A stretch of DNA of 64,000 nt from Trileptium ribeirensis (Eukaryota > Nematoda > Enoplea > Enoplida > Thoracostomopsidae), in contig JASANE010012524.1 of NCBI GenBank assembly GCA_030248225.1, positions 1 through 64,000 on the forward strand. The letters run 5' to 3'. Within the stretch, counting starts at the first letter, position 1, and every line of letters starts with the position of its first letter. Below are positions 23,601-35,324 of this stretch, piece after piece. Under the pieces are notes generated by a model, which saw only the letters and a program-made list of their open reading frames with translations, had not been told where the DNA came from and searched no databases. Position numbers and translations under genes: made by a program.

Positions 23601-26600
23601 ATGATATATACTCTGCTACAATAATTACACTCGTGCATCAATATATATGGTATAAAACTGTGCTACAGGTATGTCATAAATAGGTACGTGTCTACATTAA
23701 GTCCAATCCGACTCGATAACGCATGCACACTTTATCACGTTTGATTTAGAAAGGGCTTTGTGAAGAAATGCCTTCATACGCAAAAGCGGCCGGCGTCCAG
23801 TAGGACATAGGATTCAAGATTGACCACAAGCCGAATCACATCGAAATGGTTCGGATCATATTGCGCACGCAATATGAGTATAAAATTGGTTGTAGCACAG
23901 ATTGCAGTGCATTCAAAGGTTTCCTATAATTTACTGGTTCAAACCCGTATTTAACAATTTACTCGTTCAAACCAGTGTTTATGCTATTCGTATAAACTCG
24001 TTACAACCGTGCGTACAAATCTCAGAACGCACGACTCGGTATACAACCACTAATGTGGCGTATGATTCTATATTTTACCCTCGTCTGACTGTAAAGTAGA
24101 AAAAGCAAATTAGACAAAGTGCGGTGTTAGGTTCCTATTTTTACGAGTGAACGTAAAAATATCAAATACTCTAGGTTCATACTTAACATACGATGTAAGA
24201 ATGAATCAATAAATCACACTTGGGCATAAAATGTTAGTCTAGAGGTGGGCAATGCTCCGCTCCGCCTCCACCGAGCTTAACATGGTTCTTCATCTGATCG
24301 CTAGAAGATGCAGATGAACGCATTGTAGCAGTGATGATCAAATGTAATTATGAAAACTGATCACATATTATGCCGTTTCCTACACGGTATCCATTGAGTA
24401 TTTGCGGATGTCCGCTTTAATGCCATTCTGCAGAACGACGTGCCGACATTAACATTGTGCTAAGGGAAATGATTTAGATGCCTAACTAAGCTCTGACTGA
24501 GCTGTGCGGCAACAGGAATTATGTGAGTTCAGATATAGAAAACGCAAACGAGACACTTCATAGGACTTGTCAATGCGTACTGTCATAGCTGTTGAATTTT
24601 GCATACACTTTTGTACTAGTTCGGAATACCATACCGGTAAAGTACTTTTGGGAGGTTATTTGCAAGAATCCCCGCACTGCGTTTGGTTGACTGCCCAAAA
24701 TAGGTAAAAATAGTGTTCTAGCAATGGTTCGATAATTCTCGTTCTTTTCATGTTTTCAAGCTCTCAGCTAGTGGAGTTACGATATCAATGTGGACTTACT
24801 TATCAGTTTCTGTAATGGCGGTACATAATAATAGAAGGTCCTATGCCTAAATTTAAATTAAAGCCATAAAATCAAAACGGTGTAGCCTTTAGGGTTGATA
24901 AAACAGCCACTACTACAGCTGAAACCAGCCCTTTAGCCAGAAAGCACTCTAGTAATATACCCGCAATAATGGCTTTGTGTAAAAAAGTTAATAATTTCAA
25001 TTTTTCATAGCAGAAGCCTTAGAATAACCAGTTTTATCGAGTTTTTGAGCGTCTGAACGTTGCCCATTTGTTTTAATGCAGCATTTACCTTAGCATGTGT
25101 ACGGCAAGGCCGGATATTGTCACAGTCTTCCATGAATCTAAAGCCAAGCTTGGCTAGCACTATTAGCTAGTATGACATTTTTTGGGCAGTGCCAGACCTT
25201 ACAAATATATTAGCTAATAGTTATGCGAGGCTAAGAAATTTCCAGAAGGACCAGAATTGGTGATATATATGGCTTCTAAAACATCCTTTCAGTTATAATA
25301 GTATAATTTTCATGTATGAAAAAGCATCTTTTACATAACTACCAGGCTGGCTTGTAAAAGGCGCCTAAACAACAATTTTGAAAATAGCGATATTTAGGTA
25401 TTTATTTTAGCTACATCTATGCGTCTTGCCTTAAATACTGCTAGAGCTTAAGATTTTCCCTGCAACACAATTGGCTAAAATGAACGTAATAAATATTTTT
25501 TCAGTTATCAGTCCCGGATCGTACAATCCCTGAGACATAGCCGTTTCCGGTTCGTACAAACACACTAGCATTGCTTAGCTATTTATTTTATTTATGAAAG
25601 GTCGGATTTTGCTACGCCTTTTTGTTACTGTTAGCCAGAATGGGCTTTGTGACAGCATTCGGCCATATGTGCACACATATTAAGGTAAATGATGCATAAG
25701 TAGTGCGGTCGCTTTAGACGTTTTAAACTTGCTTTGAAAAAGGATCCTTTAGAAACTGAGCAACAATCTTAAATGGCTTATTGCCTGTGCTGCCAGAGTA
25801 GTTGCACCTAAACTATTGAGATTCAATTCACCGACGCTTCAAATGTTTGTTCGACATTGTAAGAAACATATCCAGGTTAATTCATGCGTGATAGAGTTAG
25901 GACGTTAAGTATTCATGAGGGCGGGATATTTCAAGATGGCCGAAGCAGTTACTACAAAAAAATCGATGCCTTTATATTACCCTGAAGCGTGCGCTATTAC
26001 CCTGTTTGTTTAAAACGTTAGTCCTGCGTGTATTCCCGCCCACAATAACGCCTTAAGGATAATATTAGGCTCATACGAGCATCGCTGTCCTATTTGATGT
26101 TCAGGATATCGATAACGAAACTATTGCATTTCACCAATGCTTCCGAGGGTTACTTTGAAAATAGAGCATTCTTTGAGTATTGTATTAGATGAAAAAATCA
26201 CGTAATTTTTGGTGCTATCATCTATACCCAGCTTTGGCATGAGTAAAGTTATTTAATTCAAATTAGCACAACCTACAAAAATCCGTGTACAACGGTAACT
26301 TCGCCCTAATATTTTTATTGCTAGAAATTGAGTCATTGTGATTTTCATTCATATGTGAAAACAAAAATCTAAAGTTTAATAATCTCTTTGATGTTGGATA
26401 TATATACCACGCGATACAAATTCAACCACTGTGATATTAGGCCGTATAACAAACAGGTGGTGTTTAATCGGAGCGCTTTATCGAAATGATAATTATTGCC
26501 TGATTCCACGGTATTAATGTTGTTGGCGGTGACGTTGCAAGACGGGTGAGCAGGGGCGCACTTTTTACCAACAAACGTGAAAATATTAACTGGGTGGTTA

Positions 26601-26660
26601 TAACAGAGGTAATATAAACGACTGGCCTCCTCCACTTTTGAAGAGGTTGCGACGCCTCTG
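23601..26660. other. K2P intron 3, central part
   Basis: This is intronic sequence between exon 4 and exon 3 of the K2P channel. I see no coding exon; the phases of exons 3 and 4 fit directly, so no exon is expected. Confidence 0.7.
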
Positions 26661-26908
26661 AGGCCGTGTTCACACTGTGTCCGATGAGATCCTATCCCAT
26701 CCAAACGTCGTGTGTATTTTCTATAGAGTGTGCACACTGCAGTCGATCCGATCTGATTCGATCCGATCTAAAATTGCATGCCAATTTTTTTTGGATCCGA
26801 ATTGGATAAAGCAGTTCAAAAATGAAATTCTATGTCCACATACACGCAGATGGTAGGTACAAAGTTTAGTCTTTTCAGATCGGATCGGATGCAATGTGAA
26901 CACCGCCT
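26661..26908. mobile_element. MITE, 248 bp, with GATCCGATC motifs
   Basis: The left end AGGCCGTGTTCACACTGTGT and the right end, read inverted as AGGCGGTGTTCACATTGCAT, form imperfect terminal inverted repeats that extend into TCCGATSMGATC. Inside, CGATCCGATCTGATTC-type words repeat. No transposase frame is present. I could not define a target duplication. It lies in K2P intron 3. Confidence 0.75.
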
Positions 26909-27904
26909 GACCGTTGCAGATATCGTTCCTTACTGCTGGGCAACTTTCTTATGAAAAGTATTTCAGTTTCTATTTAATTACATTTATTGACAATTCATTT
27001 TTCTGCAACCATGTAAATGTTTTATATTGCGTTGATATACCCAAAATAACAGATTCCGTGGTGGACGGCTGTCCCATTGAAGTATCTAGTATATACACGA
27101 TGGGATGTGTATTGTACTAAACGTTTTTCGGCATAAGAATGTCAATTTTTATATATGTAATTTTACTCATTTTATGGTATGACGTAGTGTATATAGATTT
27201 TGTTACAATTTCTGGTCGATTCATAGCAGAATATAATTGATATCATAAACTAAAATCTAGGAGACAATAAGAGCATCCCCGTCATTCTGTTTAGTTTAGT
27301 CTTTAATAAGAGATTTAAGCCCCGTATTTCGCCGAGTACCATAATGGTAAAGTGTCGTGCCCTGCGCTTAAAACAGTTGCAAAAGCTATATAAAACCAAT
27401 GACAGCGGACATTTACTGTACATAGCAGTATAATTTTTTCTCAAAATTAATAGTTGATTTTCGCATTAAACTAGCAAGAAGATTGCAAACGAATCTTTAT
27501 TGGGATAGTGTCGCAACACTAAATTTATAAAAAATTGAAGTCTTATTGTTAAACGATCATAGTTTGCGTCAGGCACTACCGTCACGCCGAACCACGCGGG
27601 CAGGGCGGACAAGGCGGGTGGATCGGTTTCCCCACTTCCACATCTGGCTGTACCTCCTGGCACCACAAATGTATGACAAATTATCAACAATACCCCAATG
27701 GAATAGACATATTGCTGATGCTTGTTACGCTTAGTCATGGCTACAACAGTTACGTTGAAATGTCATAGTACATGACGTGTTAGCAAAATTGTCTATCAAT
27801 CTCTCCCCGTATTAATACTTCTCGCTTTTAAAACATTTTGCTGACAATTTCCTAAACAATATTCTTACCAGTATTAAAATATCTATTACAAATGTAAGTG
27901 TTAC
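26909..27904. other. K2P intron 3, 3' end side of exon 3
   Basis: Intronic. Open frames on both strands at 27466-27738 are overlapping and lack domains or useful splice sites; exon 3 joins exon 4 in phase without them. Confidence 0.6.
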
Positions 27905-28079
27905 CATTCGTATAACCACTGAAACATGTTTCTACCGCGTCGATAAAACCAACGAACGTGTCGATATAGCATTTTTCCAACGTCGCTCAAAACCGTTAGG
28001 GCTAGTGGTATTCCAATGGCAGCATATATAATTGTCGCAGCGCGTCCGAGTTTTGTTGCACAAGCAAGGTGACCATAAC
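27905..28079 (-). CDS. K2P (TWK) potassium channel, exon 3: end of pore 1 and M2
   Basis: The exon begins after CTATCCATTCAG and completes the Gly of the first selectivity filter. The joined sequence reads TTIGYGHLACATKLGR, a canonical GYG filter with His in the outer position. M2 follows (TIIYAAIGIPLALTVLSDVG), then a basic loop RHVRWFYRRGRNMFQ. The donor is GAATG/GTAACA. The exon is 175 bp, encodes residues 149 (part) to 207 (part), and its two leftover bases TG pair with the G of exon 4 to make Trp207. Confidence 0.93.
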
Positions 28080-28292
28080 CTGAATGGATAGTCATTACAA
28101 TTCTTCGTTGCCTAAATGTGCCGGCCCTACATGTATAAAAATTTCGTGACGTATAAAAGACCAGAAGTGCCGAGGGGCAGCCCAGTTAATAGTCGAATTC
28201 GGGGCAGCCCCATTGGAAACATTTGTATTGCCTGCGCAGGTTACAATAAAAATATAGGTGGGATATCTTAGGTGTCTATAATGGCTACTCCC

Positions 28293-28596
28293 CAGTGGCG
28301 AGGCCAGCCCTCTGAATTTGGGGGGCTATAGCCCTACGACCGTTCACTTCTTACTCAACACAACTACAACTTACAACTATTAACTTTTTATATCGGAACA
28401 GACAGTGTGTTCGTATGCTGGAGTGTGTACGCTTGCGTTCGTTGGTTGTTGCGTGAAGCTGTCACGATTGTTGATGGGGCGAAAAATGTGGGAACTGAAA
28501 AATTTGGGAGGGCTAATCCGTATCAATTTGGGGGGGGCTAGATTTTGAATTTGGGGGGGCTTAGCCCCCCCCGCCCCCACCCTAACCTCGCCACTG
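28293..28596. mobile_element. hAT-type MITE, 304 bp, with perfect 8-bp target duplication
   Basis: The ends CAGTGGCGAGG and CCTCGCCACTG are exact 11-bp inverted repeats with the CAGTGGCG start usual for hAT transposons. Both sides are flanked by the same 8 bp, CTACTCCC (28285-28292 and 28597-28604), as hAT insertion produces. The interior has G-rich and C-rich tracts such as TTTGGGGGGGGCTAG and GGGGGGGCTTAGCCCCCCCC. It has no transposase. It sits in K2P intron 2. Confidence 0.93.
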
Positions 28597-28969
28597 CTAC
28601 TCCCCGAAGGTTTTGAACCCCTAACTTTTCTAACTTAATAAGGCCAAGCACCTCCGGAGATTTGGTTAACTTTCCTAGCTTACCCGCCCACCCTCAAAAC
28701 ATACCCCCACATTTCGGCTACACTGACGGACCTTGGACACATATTGAAGAAATACCGTTATCGAAATCTTTTCAATAACATTATATTCAGGACCCCGTTG
28801 TAACAGCACAAAAACTGAGCTTTGAGAAACACCTAATGGCATCGTAAGTATTAGTACAATTTTATTGCTGTCGCTTCATTGTGAGATCAACATCCAAGTA
28901 AAAAATGAGGAGCAGGGTTAGCGAAAATCGGCCTGGCATTAGAATTTTGGGAAGGGCTGCACCTAATGC

Positions 28970-29192
28970 TGATGGCGGTTCATCTTTTTGTGAGTCTGCT
29001 GCGGTTGAGAATTGCGCGAATATTGAAAGTACGGGTGTAAAAGCTTTGTAATGAGGTGAAAACGTCAAAGCGAAAGTTGAAAACGTCACTTGAAAACGTA
29101 GTTCCGAAAGGCGAAAGGGCCAAGGCGAGAATTGAATCCGTGCTACGCGCTTGAAAACAATGCTCCTTAACCACTTTACCATCTAACATTTA
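28970..29192 (-). mobile_element. tRNA-derived SINE fragment
   Basis: On the minus strand the sequence starts with GTTAGATGGTAAAGTGGTTA and reaches GGATTCAATTCTCGCC. TGGTAAAGTGG fits a pol III A box and GGATTCAATTC a B box, at tRNA-like spacing. The rest contains short repeats of GAAAACGT/CAAAGCGAAAG. It cannot fold as an intact tRNA by inspection. It lies in K2P intron 2. Confidence 0.6.
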
Positions 29193-29339
29193 AAATTAAG
29201 ATCGTGCAATAATTGTTTATATATTGTTAGGTTTAACACTAAGGTGAATGCTGTGGTTATCTGTGGCCACGCCATGAAAATAACTCTAAGAATGGTATTT
29301 GGCCACTCTGAATTCCACTATTAAATATTAGCTATATCT

Positions 29340-29695
29340 TTGGGGGCAAGATACCGTACCTCTACCAGGCAAAATTACGTGCACGTAGGGCAAAATTACC
29401 GCAGGTAAAAATATTTATCCGCAGGTAGGACAAAATTGCTCGCAGGTAGAATTATTACCTGCAGGTAAGGCAATATTACCCACAGTTAAAATATTACTCG
29501 CAGCTAAATATAATTACTCACGGGTGAAATAAGCCTACCCGGGTGTAAATATTTTATTCGCGAGTAAAAAATTAATTTCTGATAATTCTTTTACACTTAT
29601 CCCTGCCCCAATTTAAGAATGCGAAAGTTGAGGGTAACATAAATATTACCCACAGGTTAAAATTACCTGAGGGTAATTTTAAGATTACGGTTGCA
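29340..29695. repeat. Cluster of short palindromic GCAGGTAA/TTACC units
   Basis: A dozen or so imperfect units of about 25-30 bp each carry words such as CGCAGGTAGG, TTACCTGCAGGTAA, TTACCCACAG and CTCACGGGTGAAAT. Many are self-complementary. The tract lies in K2P intron 2, is not coding, and resembles no family I know. Confidence 0.7.
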
Positions 29696-30168
29696 GAACG
29701 AAGCGACCGGCAGACGACCCGAAAGTTCAGTTAACATATGTTGGGTAGTCTGTGTAGTAATAAGTTGTCGCCAAACTATGTATATGCACAGGGTTCCAAA
29801 AGCATAATATTGAAACAAGAACAAGTCTATCAATTCTGACGATGCCTACAATACAGATATTAGTGTTCTCAGCAATTATCTGTCAGAAACCTTGAATTCT
29901 TAATTATTTAAAACATATAAAATACGTCAGAATGATTCTTTATCGAGTTAATACTTTCAAGCTTCATGAGACACGTATATCCAGTGCACATTTTAAAAAA
30001 TGTGAAGTGTTGCTTTATTTGGTTTTGTTGTCGTCTGGTGTATGTTTGTCATGCATACACGTTGCTATTAGCTGGCTTTGCGAGTTCGCTTAAGGAACAG
30101 AAACGGTTACATATGCAACATGTCCATTCTAAGCTTTAACATAACAATAATTGAGTTATAGCTCTTAC

Positions 30169-30399
30169 CGATAGTTGTAAATACTGTCCCGGAGTACCAT
30201 ACTGAATTCCAAAAATCCCATGGATAGACAACCTTCGACGGCGGAGCCAAAAACTTGCTGCTTTGGCCGAGAAATTCTTCAATTATTGCGATACAATCAC
30301 TATCGGATAACTTCTTCGAAGCGCAGTCATGATTCACCAGTTCAACTAGGTGGTTTGACGCTGCCGTATACGTGTGCTGACGATCAATTTCTCGTCTCT
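30169..30399 (-). CDS. K2P (TWK) potassium channel, exon 2: extracellular cap and pore-1 helix
   Basis: The exon follows the acceptor TATGTTAG and completes a Glu codon begun in exon 1, giving YIERREIDRQ. It encodes the M1-P1 loop (residues 72-149), the region that forms the extracellular cap in K2P channels, with two Cys (near DCASKK and SDCIAI) that might form disulphides. The pore helix PWDFWNSVWYSGTVFTTIG ends at the first Gly of the filter, where the donor ATCG/GTAAGA interrupts the motif. Splitting the GYG codon run by an intron is common in K2P genes. The length is 231 bp, phase 1 to phase 1. Confidence 0.93.
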
Positions 30400-31009
30400 C
30401 TAACATAGCATCTTGGTGGGGTTTTTCTGAAAGCTAACATTTTGACAAGTACTTCTACTCCATGCTTTTCGATTAGGCAAACAAGTACTTATGAATTTAA
30501 CACTGAAACGGACACAAAACAGTTTCCTGGGTTTAGCCGAGTTCAACAAGTCTGCTAGATGTGTGAAATCACTGGCGAGCTGTGTCGGTTAGGGGCATTG
30601 GTCCTATGATTTTTCGCCAATCCGCAAAAGAATATGCGCAATTAGTCAAGGTTTGAGGAAAATTTGCTTTGTTCGAAAATCGAAAATCTGGACATATAAT
30701 CGATACGGAAACGTGTAGGTAGGTTTATCAAAATCATTAAAATTAAATTCAGCTGTCATAATAAAGGATTTAATTTTCAACGAACAAAAACGAAATTAAG
30801 GCTGATTAACACATTCTTACACAGATGTGCCCTGTTACTTTCAAATCTGTCCTAAATTTATTTACCATCAACACATATATGCAAAATTCAAGCTATTTTT
30901 GAATTCTGAGTTTCAACGAAGAAATCTCATTCGTCAGGACTATAAAATTAGGCGGCGTCTGTTTGTCGGATTTTTTCGCTTTTCTGTGACACGCATAACT
31001 CAACCTCGG

Positions 31010-31560
31010 ATTTTCTGATCAAGTCGTACGATAGCTCATTCAAAAGCATGATATCTCTGCTTGAGTCCTTTAATTGGGCGTACAACAGATTCCCACTACC
31101 TCCCCCCTCAAAACAGTGTCCAAAAGGGGTCCCTGTGGGGTCCCTAATCCAAAACACATTATGACTCATATTTCGATAGCTGCGCTAGCGCCGGACTTGA
31201 TCTGGCGGCGGTAGGACTCATCTTGTTCAGAAAGTTTAGCTCTTTAAATCTATGTACGGTACCCTGCTATTGACCTTATCTCGCGGACAAGCTTTGATCA
31301 AGATAGGTCTTAAATGGGCACAAGGGATCCCGAACACATTGAATTTGTCATGTCTGCTCAAAAACCAGAGCGATTCAGCTGCGATTAGCATACTCCAAAT
31401 AGCTATATACGGTATGCTGATATTGACCTCATCTGCCCGACGGGGTTGGAGCAAAGTGGGTTTTAATTTGATCTTTGGTATCCCTAACACACAAAATTGG
31501 TCATATCTCCTCAATAACCGGAACGATCCCGTCGCGGTTGGACTCATTTATAAACAAATA
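31010..31560. repeat. Imperfect tandem repeat, about 150 bp, two to three copies
   Basis: Two adjacent diverged copies (about 31249-31396 and 31397-31545) share the order TACGGTA..TATTGACCT.ATCT, a GATCAAGAT/GATCTTTGG part, ATCCC.AACAC, and a CTCAAAAACC/CTCAATAACC part. A more degenerate third copy seems to precede them at 31010-31215. The open frames on both strands here are repeat-derived. The tract lies in K2P intron 1. Confidence 0.7.
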
Positions 31561-31599
31561 TATAATTTCACCGCATCTTCACTTTTACGATCAGAATTC

Positions 31600-33940
31600 G
31601 CTTTATTGGCAATGAGAAACGCCCCTAGGTGAGCGAATCAAAAATTTGTAGGCTAGGTAATATTATTTTTGATTAGTTAATAATTCCACCTTGTTTTAAT
31701 TTGCTATCTGGCGTAATTCACATTAAGGGGCGTGCACTCATTGCATATGGTTTCGCAAGAACCGCAGTGTCATTACGCTGCAGTTGTCGTTACATTCGCT
31801 ACATGGTTAGTGCAACAAGTGACATTTTGAGCGACGTAATTAGTCATCGCAGCGGTTGTTGTTACACTATTTCTAACAACATTGTTTAAAGCTGTTCGGT
31901 TGGCGTTACTACAACAAAGGTTTCCGCACGATGATGCAAGCAACGAATATGTGTTTGCACTGCAGCTTTAAGAGGAACCATGGTAGCTCCACGCTAGTGT
32001 AACAACACCAGAGACAACGCATGCATTCCGCCAAGAAAGTGAATCACTCATTACGGGTCGAATAAAAAGAATTCGCGAAAATCCACCAACCTGATAAACA
32101 TGCGAAAGCGAGACAGGTAAAATCATGTTTACGCAATTGCAGCCAATTGAAAAAACTGCGCTCGTTACGCTCGCTCCGCTCGAAAAGGTCACTCACATAA
32201 CTTCCATTCTATTCGCTGAAAATTTTTAAATGAAATCGTTACATTATACATGAGAACATATTTTTATCTTCATACCATTTAATGAATCTGAAATAAGTAT
32301 AATCCCCTATCCACCTTTATGAGCATGTATGATTTAAAGCGCTTAATAATTTATAAATGTCTTAAAAAAAATTTCCCAGGTTAGTGGTGCTGCGAGGAGA
32401 AAAAAAACGAGAGTATCTAAACTTGAATTATACAGCGTCCACAGAGAAGTGTGTGCATCTTACACATAAATGCTCATAGTTCTAGGGGGTTAAACCCGCT
32501 GAGGCTCCGACCTCGCGCGACTACACACACCAATTTTGCGAAACTGATAAACTTTGAGCCAAATTTCGCAAAAAAATTATTGCTGAAATTTTCATTAACT
32601 GCTTTTATTTTGTGTCATAATTTTGGCAGAAAATAACGAAAATGACTCTAGTCAATAAAACTTTGGCCATGTAATAGATTGTTACATTTTAAAAAATAAC
32701 ATAACCACATTTGAAGCCTATATCATCAACATCTTGGACCTAATCGCGCATTTTCCAGAGAACCGGCGAATACTGTACAGCACAATATTTTACATGGTAC
32801 TTTAGGCAAATTTGTGAAAAAATTTACAATTGGATAAGTATATATTGCTAAATTTGCCAAATATGTCTAAACCGGTTCATTCTAAAAGTTAAAGTGGGTT
32901 TGTTCCTCTGGCCGCTTTCAAGAATTCTATCAGGCCCACTGTATTCAAACGGTAGGTCTGAACGCTCAGTCCGGTGGTTTCAAATCCTGGTTTACCAGTC
33001 TACTTGTGTTTTTAGTTTATAGACCATCTGCCAAATCTACTCCTGTAATATATATGGTTAGCCAAGCCAAGGTTGTATGTAAAAGAACATGTAAAAGCTT
33101 TGTGTTGGCGCAATCGCCTCTCAAAAGTAAATCAATTCAGACGTATTTGACAAGAAAACAACCGATAAAAAGCGTCAGGAAACTGTCAAGTCTTGTGAAA
33201 ACTGCCAAATGAGTCATTTTCAGTGACACGCCTTTTGATCGTGATATTTAACAGACTGGCGGAATCAGCTTGTAATTATTGAAAACAGGTCGACTTAGGT
33301 TACGTGGCGCAAGTTGCGGTTTAATTTTGGCAAGATTTAATCATCTAGTCATACTGGACATATTTTTGGCAATCTAATAACATAGCAACTTAGGTAGTAA
33401 CATTAGAAGTTTATAAAATCACAAGTTTCAAATAAACTATAACTTTAAGAAAACAGTTTTTACCTTTGTAGGGTTGTAAGGTAACCTCTGTAGCGCTACC
33501 CATACGCTTAAAACTATGACAAGAATTGCAGCACAATTCTTATTTGAGCTGCGTTACATAGTATGAAGGTAAAAATATGTTGTCATGTATAAAGTAATCA
33601 CATTTAAAAATTTTCAGGGAGCAGAGCAGAAGCTATATGAGTGTTTATTGAAGCAGAACGAGCTTAGTGAGCTCAGTTTCCTCAAATAGGCTGCAACTGT
33701 GTAAAAGATTGGTGTTTTCGTGTCTTTCCTTCGCTCTTCACTAGATTGGCGGATTTACGCAAATTATTGAAACAGAGCGAACGAATCGAGTGGAGTTTCC
33801 ACTGAGGGCACTGGGAGGAAAAAATATTGAAAATACCTTTTTTATATGTTTCTATCATTCATAACTAACCTTCAGATGTATGCATTTCAGTAAATTTTTT
33901 TATTAGACTTTCGCAGTCCGTTTATTGCGAGACATGCTAC
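31600..33940. other. K2P intron 1, middle part
   Basis: Intronic AT-rich sequence. A small GC-richer patch at 32160-32195 has tandem CGCTCG words. At 32955-32995 a TGGTTTCAAATCCTGG stretch resembles a pol III B box, but no matching A box is convincing. Confidence 0.5.
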
Positions 33941-33949
33941 AAATGGAAT

Positions 33950-34560
33950 CAGCTCATCGAGATCTACAACTTTGCTGACCATGAAATATTTGTAGAACCA
34001 CTCTCTGGTCCGCTGTGAGTCAAATACGTTTCGTCGACCCTTTCATTTGTTTGATTATGTATTGCATGCACGGTACCAAGAATGGGCTATATAAATAGGG
34101 TTTTCTGAACGCCAAATGAAATGATTAAGTTATATGGAGTTCAGCGTGTATATTTCAAGCCTTTCTATAAGGTTTCAATGAGTTTAGGGTCAATAAACCC
34201 GATTTCTAGAATATCGTCCGTCTTCTGTTATTTGGTTACGTATTGCTTACAGGTCGTCAAGAATTATATATATATAGGTTTTTCGGTATGCTGAATACTA
34301 TGAATTAGTTATCTAGATACCAGCACAAATACTTGATGTGTTGTCAGTTGTTTTCGATGGGTTTGGGGTCGACGAAAATTTAGAATTTTCAATTGATTGA
34401 AAGTTCAAGACAGTTTAGGGTGCTATATACATGAGACACAGCCTGTTACAGGTGATTAAAAGAAACAATAATATAAAAATAAAATCACACTCGCTCTGTT
34501 TCATCCTTGCCTGCAAGTTGCTAGTTTTTACTCGATGCTTAACGCGTTGTTCCCATTTCT
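33950..34560. repeat. Dispersed repeat family copy A
   Basis: The sequence matches 60050-60870 in order and orientation, with shared words such as TCATCGAGATCT, TTCGTCGACCCTTT, CCAGCACAAATACTTGATGT and TCAGTTGTTTTC. Internally it is made of repeated modules of roughly 200-240 bp, each with a GGTC(G/A)A(C/T)GAA step and a GGTTACGTATTG step. It is an interspersed repeat of unknown class, probably a nonautonomous transposon. It lies in K2P intron 1. Confidence 0.75.
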
Positions 34561-34873
34561 GGTGTAATGGCGTCCATTTTTCTCTGCTATTGTCACTAGA
34601 GTCCAGCTCTACAGGGCAAAGATATTATTCCTCGTTACATCGTGGTACGGCAACGTTTGTTATCGTTATACTCCCCGTGCAATTTTAAATATTGTTGTTA
34701 CAAAAAGTGCAGCATCCACTGCTGGAAATCCTACAAACATCGTTGCAAAATGTCAGCTGTAGCGACTCAAAGCTTGGAATGAGAACTGCTATGTAAGGAG
34801 TACTGCAGTTCTTGCGTAACGGTGTGCAGCGAGTGCACGCATCTTAATGTGAACCGTACAAAGGCAAACTTAC

Positions 34874-35087
34874 CAATATATTGAAACATTACAGCGCCAA
34901 CAACGGTATAAGCAACCAATATTGATACCAGAAATAGATGAATCAACGCAGCAACTAATATTTCGAACACTTGTTTCCATTTCGATTTTGGTGATTTGAT
35001 ATTTTGTTGAGATATCAGGTTTACGCTACCAAGTCGTGTATGATCTGACGATTTAGGAGCGGAAACTTTAATATCTAACGGAGTCAT
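34874..35087 (-). CDS. K2P (TWK) potassium channel, exon 1: N-terminus and M1
   Basis: This is the start exon of a 469-residue two-pore-domain K+ channel. The ATG at 35087 is preceded in frame by a stop (TAA, five codons up), which supports this start unless a short upstream exon exists. The N-terminus is a hydrophilic stretch of about 40 residues with basic SKWKQ just before M1. M1 is about residues 43-68 (LVAALIHLFLVSILVAYTVV) and runs into GAVMFQYI, the typical end of K2P M1. The donor is ATTG/GTAAGT, phase 1. Exons of 214, 231, 175 and 790 bp sum to 1410 bp (470 codons with stop). Introns are about 4.5, 2.1 and 5.0 kb. Confidence 0.9.
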
Positions 35088-35324
35088 GTAACGTCTTGTT
35101 TATTGTAAATAAATATCAATTTGAAAATTTCGGCAATAACAATAAATATTAAATAAATAAATACAGCATTGCAAACTTCGTTATAATTGCATAGCATAAT
35201 AGTTTAGTAGAGCTTAGCATGCAAATCAAGGGAAATTACCGCCTAATATAATTTTTAAAACCATTGTGCTGGATAACTGCTTTTGTGTTAACATGTCCAT
35301 TTTCATGAGTTTGTTATAAAAATA

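Noticed and set aside
23047..23604. 185-codon plus-strand frame
   Set aside because: It lies in a GC-rich intronic block where stops are rarer, and it has no domain; it also overlaps the K2P exon 4 acceptor on the other strand.
27466..27738. Possible additional K2P exon between exons 3 and 4
   Set aside because: Exons 3 and 4 already join in phase, restoring a Trp codon, and this frame lacks channel motifs.
28970..29192. Functional tRNA gene
   Set aside because: A and B box-like words are present, but no acceptor stem or anticodon arm can be paired by inspection, so a SINE fragment is the better reading.
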